A stretch of DNA of 36,799 nucleotides, taken from positions 1-36,799 of the forward strand of contig NZ_DAIDJE010000076.1 in assembly GCF_027451485.1 (NCBI RefSeq). The letters run 5' to 3'. This stretch comes from Bradyrhizobium sp. (GTDB lineage: Bacteria; Pseudomonadota; Alphaproteobacteria; Rhizobiales; Xanthobacteraceae). The stretch's first letter is position 1. Each line of letters starts with the position of its first letter. The notes below the pieces were generated by a model that made no database searches, was not told the DNA's origin, and saw only the letters and a list, made by a program, of their open reading frames with translations. A program made the position numbers and the translations under genes. Positions 32,988-36,799 of this stretch are shown here, piece after piece.

Positions 32988-35534
32988 TTGAGCGGACCCA
33001 CCCCCGTTTCGCCGGAGCCGGAACTGGAAAGCGATGCAGTCTCGCGGCTGCGCATCGCGCAGGCGGTGCGGCGGGCTGAATTTGCCATCGCCTGGGAACG
33101 GAGCTGGCCGCATCTGGCGCGGTTTCTGACGGTCGCCGGATTTTTTCTGGCGGTATCGTGGGCCGGCCTCTGGCTGATGCTACCCTTTGTCGCCCGTGCG
33201 GTCGGGCTGGGCTTGTTTCTGGTTCTGGCGCTCGCCGCGCTCGCCCCTTTGGGATGGTTTCGATGGCCAAGCCGCCAGGACGCGCTGGGGCGGCTCGATC
33301 GAGGTACCGGCATTCGCCACCGCCCGGCGACGACACTCACCGACACCCTGACAACGCAGGACCCGGTCGCGCTGGCACTCTGGCAGGCGCAGCGCGAGCG
33401 CACGCTGGCTTCGATCCGGCGCATTCGGGCCGGTCTGCCGTCGCCGCGGCTGGCCGTTCACGACCCGTGGGCGCTTCGTGGCTTGATCGTGGTGCTGATG
33501 GTCGCAACCTATATCGCGGCAGGCGATGAAAGACGCATTCGGCTTGCCGCCGCCTTCGACTGGAATGGGGTCTTCGCGGCCGATAACGTTCGCGTCGATG
33601 CCTGGGTGACGCCGCCGCTCTATACGGCAAAGCCGCCGATAATTTTGTCGGCGGCGAACAAGGAGGCGTCCCTTCCGGCCTCGGGTCCGCTCGCGGTGCC
33701 GGTCGGCAGCACGCTGATGGTGCGCTCGAGCGGTGGCGCGCTCGATGTGGTGGCCGGCGGCGGGGTCACCGAGACGGCGCCTACAGAACAGGCTCCCAGG
33801 GGGACGAGCGAGAAGCATTTCACCATTACCGGCGACGGAACCGCTCACGTCCGTGCGCCCGCCGGCCAGCCGCAGTGGCGTTTTTCCGCGCTGCCCGATC
33901 ATCCGCCGACCATCGCGCTCGCCAAGGATCCGGAGCGTCAGGCGCGAGGGGCGTTGCAGCTTTCCTACAAGGTCGAGGACGACTACGGCGTGACCGAGGC
34001 GCACGCGCAGTTTGTCGCGCGGAATGCAGCCGGGGACGCGAGGCCGCTGTTCGATCCGCCGCAATTTTCCCTGGTTCTGCCGAATGTCCGCACCCGTAAC
34101 GGCGTCGGCCAAACCGTCAAGGATCTCAGCGAGGATCCTTACGCCGGCGCCGACGTCAAGCTGACGCTGACGGCCAAGGACCAGGCCGGCAATGAGGGAC
34201 ATAGCGAACCATTCGACATGCGCCTGCCGGAGCGGCTGTTCACCAAGCCGCTCGCACGTGCGCTGATCGAACAGCGGCGCATTCTCGCGCTCGATGCCAA
34301 TCAGCGCCTGCAGGTCATCGATGCCCTCCAAGCGCTGCTGATTGCGCCGGAACTGTTCATGCCGGAGGTCGGTCACTATCTCGGCTTGCGCAGCGTCTCG
34401 CACGAGCTCGAGGCGGCGCACTCCGACGATGCCCTGCGCGCCGTGGTGGCGAGCATGTGGGCGCTCGCGGTCACCATCGAGGACGGCAATATCTCCGACG
34501 TCGACAAGGCGCTTCGCGCGGCACAGGACGCGCTCAAGCAGGCGTTGGAGCGGGGCGCGAGCGATGAAGAGATCAAGAAGCTCACCCAGGACCTGCGGGC
34601 GGCGCTGGATAATTTCGTGCGGCAGCTGGCCGAACAGCTGCGCAATAATCCGCAAGCCCTGGCGCGGCCGCTCGATCCCAATGCCAAGGTCATGCGCCAG
34701 CAGGATCTCGACAACATGATCGATCGCCTGGAGCGGCTGTCCCGCTCAGGCGACAAGGATGCGGCGCGTCAATTGCTCGACCAGCTGGAGCAGATGCTTG
34801 AAGGGCTTCAACTCGCCCAGCCCGGGCAATCCGGCGACGGCGACATGGAGCAGGCGCTGAACGAACTCGGCGACATGATCCGCAAGCAGCAGCAGTTGCG
34901 TGACAAGACGTTTAAGCAGGGTCAGGATTCGCGGCGCGACCGCCAGCGCGGCCGGCAGCAGGGCGACCAGGCCATGGACGACCTGCAGCAGGATCAACAG
35001 GGCCTGCGCGACCGGCTGAAGAAATTGCAGCAGGAGCTGGCGAAGCGCGGCATGGGACCCAAGCAGCGGGGGGAGCAAGGTCAGCAGGGCCAGCAGCCCG
35101 GGCAGGAAGGCGATCAGCAGGGTCGTGATGAGGGCGACAGTCTTGGCGCCGCCGATAATGCGATGGGCGATGCCGGTGGCAAGCTTGGCGAGGGCAACGC
35201 CGACGGCGCAGTCGATGCGCAAGGCAAGGCGCTGGATGCGCTACGCAGGGGGGCGCAGAACCTTGCCGAAGCGATGCAGCAGGACGGCGAAGGTCAGGGC
35301 GATGGCCCCGGCAACCGCGTCGGCCGCCAGCAGGGCAACGGTCAGCAAAGCGATCCCCTGGGAAGGCCTCTGCACGGGAAGGATTACGGTGAAGATCTGA
35401 CAGTGAAGATTCCCGGCGAGATCGACGTGCAACGGGTGCGCCGGATCCTCGAAGAGCTTCGCCGGCGCGCGGCCGACCCGCAGCGCCCGCAACTTGAGCT
35501 CGATTACATCGATCGACTGCTGAAGGACTATTGA
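32988..35534 (+). CDS. TIGR02302/DUF4175-family large membrane-associated protein
   Basis: An 848-residue protein of unknown function, conserved in alphaproteobacteria. Two close hydrophobic helices (about residues 46-64 and 68-88) and a third near 160-178 anchor the N-terminus. A beta-rich middle (about 190-420) is followed by a long charged helical region (about 470-630). Next is a Gln/Gly/Asp-rich low-complexity stretch (about 630-800), then a short conserved C-terminus (LDYIDRLLKDY). The start is TTG 32988 behind GGAGAGATGA; no in-frame ATG lies near. The extended helical and low-complexity parts suggest a periplasmic or scaffold role, which is inference. Its last 7 nt overlap the cpdR stop region on the other strand. 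Confidence 0.87.
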   Translation: MSGPTPVSPEPELESDAVSRLRIAQAVRRAEFAIAWERSWPHLARFLTVAGFFLAVSWAGLWLMLPFVARAVGLGLFLVLALAALAPLGWFRWPSRQDALGRLDRGTGIRHRPATTLTDTLTTQDPVALALWQAQRERTLASIRRIRAGLPSPRLAVHDPWALRGLIVVLMVATYIAAGDERRIRLAAAFDWNGVFAADNVRVDAWVTPPLYTAKPPIILSAANKEASLPASGPLAVPVGSTLMVRSSGGALDVVAGGGVTETAPTEQAPRGTSEKHFTITGDGTAHVRAPAGQPQWRFSALPDHPPTIALAKDPERQARGALQLSYKVEDDYGVTEAHAQFVARNAAGDARPLFDPPQFSLVLPNVRTRNGVGQTVKDLSEDPYAGADVKLTLTAKDQAGNEGHSEPFDMRLPERLFTKPLARALIEQRRILALDANQRLQVIDALQALLIAPELFMPEVGHYLGLRSVSHELEAAHSDDALRAVVASMWALAVTIEDGNISDVDKALRAAQDALKQALERGASDEEIKKLTQDLRAALDNFVRQLAEQLRNNPQALARPLDPNAKVMRQQDLDNMIDRLERLSRSGDKDAARQLLDQLEQMLEGLQLAQPGQSGDGDMEQALNELGDMIRKQQQLRDKTFKQGQDSRRDRQRGRQQGDQAMDDLQQDQQGLRDRLKKLQQELAKRGMGPKQRGEQGQQGQQPGQEGDQQGRDEGDSLGAADNAMGDAGGKLGEGNADGAVDAQGKALDALRRGAQNLAEAMQQDGEGQGDGPGNRVGRQQGNGQQSDPLGRPLHGKDYGEDLTVKIPGEIDVQRVRRILEELRRRAADPQRPQLELDYIDRLLKDY

Positions 35535-35908
35535 GCCTTTTTCCCGGAGGCGAGGGCATCTGCAACAGCGGTGCGGATGTCGGCTACCGAAAATGGTTTG
35601 CTGATGACGTCATGCGCGATGGCGTTCAGACCCGAGGCGCGTTCACGCTGCTCGGCATAGCCGGTCATCAGCAAAATCGTCACCTCGGGAAAATCGCGTG
35701 CCGCCGAGAGCGCGAGCGCAATGCCGTCCATTACCGGCATCTGGATGTCGGTCAACATCAGGTCGAAGGGGCCGTCCGTCCCTCCCAGGATTTCGAGCGC
35801 CTCGGCGCCGTCCGAAGCTGTCGTGACGTTGTGGCCGTCCATCGCGAGGGCGCGCGCCACCAAAAGGCGCATCGATTCCTCATCGTCGACGATCAGAACG
35901 CGTGACAT
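35528..35908 (-). CDS. cpdR: Cell-cycle response regulator CpdR
   Basis: A 126-residue single-domain receiver. The acidic pair is D8/D9 in VLIVDDEESMR, the phospho-acceptor is D54 in LMLTDIQMPVMDG, and the conserved lysine is K104 in ISKPFS. In Caulobacter, CpdR is phosphorylated by the CckA-ChpT relay and, when unphosphorylated, primes ClpXP to degrade cell-cycle proteins. Length, sequence character and position beside the TIGR02302 gene and a zinc-ribbon gene match this orthologue group. ATG 35908 starts the receiver; a longer frame to 35956 would overlap the upstream gene. It is probably cotranscribed with the zinc-ribbon gene (40 nt apart). Confidence 0.9.
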   Translation of the reverse strand: MSRVLIVDDEESMRLLVARALAMDGHNVTTASDGAEALEILGGTDGPFDLMLTDIQMPVMDGIALALSAARDFPEVTILLMTGYAEQRERASGLNAIAHDVISKPFSVADIRTAVADALASGKKAQ

Positions 35909-35948
35909 CCGTAGCACCGGGTTTGCGAATGCGGTCGAGCGGCTTGCT

Positions 35949-36799
35949 TCATGCACGGCCGCCGGTCAGGTCTCGCTTGTTGAAGAAGCGAATATCGATG
36001 TTGCGGCCGGCGGGCGGAGGTGAGGCAAGCCGCGACTTGAAGCCGGCTTTCTCGCCAGGCCTCAGGATCGACTGTTGGAGCACGGCATTCCAGGCGTAAA
36101 TCTCGCTCCCCGCGGCGTCGCGTATGCTGAAGCGCAGCCGCGGCACCTCCACCGGCTTGCTCGACTCGGCCGTGACGGCGCCCTCGATCACCAGCATCGG
36201 GGTGCCTTCCACCGTCTCGGACGTAACCTTGACGTCCCTGAACTGCAATCCTCGCAGATTGACGTCGAGGCCCACCAATCTGTAAAAGGCAGCTGTCTGT
36301 GGCAGTAGCCGCACCACGTCGGCCCGCCAGATCACGATTGCCAGCACCAGGGCCGCCATGGCGGCACAGGCGGTGGCGAGATTGAAGGGTGTCTTGCGGC
36401 GGGGCGTAGCACGCTGGGTCTTCGGCTTCATCAACCTGCCCAGCCAGGGGAACCGTCCGGATCGTATCGCCGCTGTGTGCTGATCGTTCTTCGTTTCAGC
36501 CTGCCATTCGGCCGAACCCTGCCAATCGCCCGCTATGGAGGGGCTTTCGACATGTGGGGTGTCTTCGGCATCCCCGTCCTGCTCGCGACCCATCGCCTCC
36601 CACTCGGCGGCGGCATCCTGCTCGCTGCCGTGCCGGTTTGCGCCCGCGATGGCCGGTCCCTGCTGCGCAAATTCGATCGCGTCTTCGGCCCGGGCCAGCC
36701 AAACTTCCTTGCACCGGGAACAGCGGACGGTGCGGCCGGCCTCTCCGAGCTTTGCCGGATCAATGCCATAGGATGTTGAACAATGAGGACAAACGATTG
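35949..36799 (-). CDS. MJ0042-type zinc-ribbon membrane protein (5' end beyond window)
   Basis: The frame stays open to the window edge, so the start lies outside; at least 282 residues are visible. It begins with a zinc ribbon: IVCPHCSTSYGIDP, then VRCSRCKEVWLAR, giving two CxxC pairs. An acidic, variable linker follows, then one membrane helix (near LATACAAMAALVLAIVIW) and a C-terminal beta-rich domain (GLDVNLRGLQFRDVKV through AGFKSRLASPP) of the DUF3426/TIGR02098 type. The function is unknown. In alphaproteobacteria this gene is usually found near ftsE/ftsX, which would lie just beyond the window. An ATG at 36593 is internal and should not be used as the start. Confidence 0.88.
   Translation of the reverse strand, partial: IVCPHCSTSYGIDPAKLGEAGRTVRCSRCKEVWLARAEDAIEFAQQGPAIAGANRHGSEQDAAAEWEAMGREQDGDAEDTPHVESPSIAGDWQGSAEWQAETKNDQHTAAIRSGRFPWLGRLMKPKTQRATPRRKTPFNLATACAAMAALVLAIVIWRADVVRLLPQTAAFYRLVGLDVNLRGLQFRDVKVTSETVEGTPMLVIEGAVTAESSKPVEVPRLRFSIRDAAGSEIYAWNAVLQQSILRPGEKAGFKSRLASPPPAGRNIDIRFFNKRDLTGGRA

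Noticed and set aside
33180..34655. 491-residue minus-strand frame opposite the TIGR02302 gene
   Set aside because: Composition is typical of an antisense frame in high-GC DNA and it has no recognisable domain.
1..36799. CRISPR array or toxin-antitoxin pair
   Set aside because: No regularly spaced direct repeats and no adjacent small gene pair with toxin or antitoxin motifs were seen; the repeats present are palindromic and widely separated.

Overview
The window looks like a chromosomal segment of a Bradyrhizobium-type alphaproteobacterium (order Hyphomicrobiales). The evidence is a TlpA thioredoxin that, from memory, closely resembles the Bradyrhizobium TlpA; the argH-lptM-lysA and TIGR02302-cpdR-zinc ribbon gene orders; high-GC codon use; and several intergenic dyad elements of rhizobial type. 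No database search was possible, so family names rest on motifs and memory.

Layout. Positions 1-2160 are a decayed, plastic region next to a tRNA-Leu(CAA): an IS4-family transposase with a frameshift at an A5G6 run, a nested inverted repeat, and a PAS/receiver pseudogene. From 2393 to 9073 lies an envelope-redox region: dsbB, an AbrB-type membrane protein, three small secreted cysteine proteins, and a tight cluster of secreted protein, LrgA, LrgB, TauE/SafE permease and Tat-exported DsbA-like oxidoreductase. From 9121 to 15736 come an SDR, an alpha/beta-hydrolase, an HtrA-like protein lacking all three catalytic residues, an HNH nuclease, a ClC channel with CBS domains and a TctC-type binding protein. 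From 15780 to 22669 come a flavoprotein monooxygenase, a DUF2855 protein, a DNA glycosylase, a GluQRS without the zinc cysteines, a soluble hybrid histidine kinase and a YihY membrane protein. From 22842 to 31699 the content is mainly metabolic: HIG1-like protein, PduO-type cobalamin adenosyltransferase, etfB-etfA-hbdA, a YjfB-like protein, an FAH-family hydrolase, tlpA, argH, lptM and lysA. The right end carries a beta-hydroxyacid dehydrogenase, the large TIGR02302 protein, cpdR and a zinc-ribbon membrane protein cut by the window edge.

How the genes work together. Electron-transfer flavoprotein and 3-hydroxybutyryl-CoA dehydrogenase form a fatty-acid/PHB oxidation unit. dsbB, the DsbA-like protein, TlpA and the cysteine-rich secreted proteins all concern periplasmic thiols. 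argH and lysA are amino-acid biosynthesis genes separated by the small LPS-assembly lipoprotein gene lptM. CpdR is a cell-cycle proteolysis adaptor.

Most notable observations. (1) A family of about 165-bp intergenic elements built of three stems occurs in three copies plus one short chimera, and its middle stem shows a compensatory base-pair change between two copies. (2) Three neighbouring secreted proteins share a paired-cysteine motif, and one of them is translationally coupled to LrgAB. (3) Two apparently altered enzymes are present: the HtrA-like pseudoprotease and the zinc-less GluQRS.
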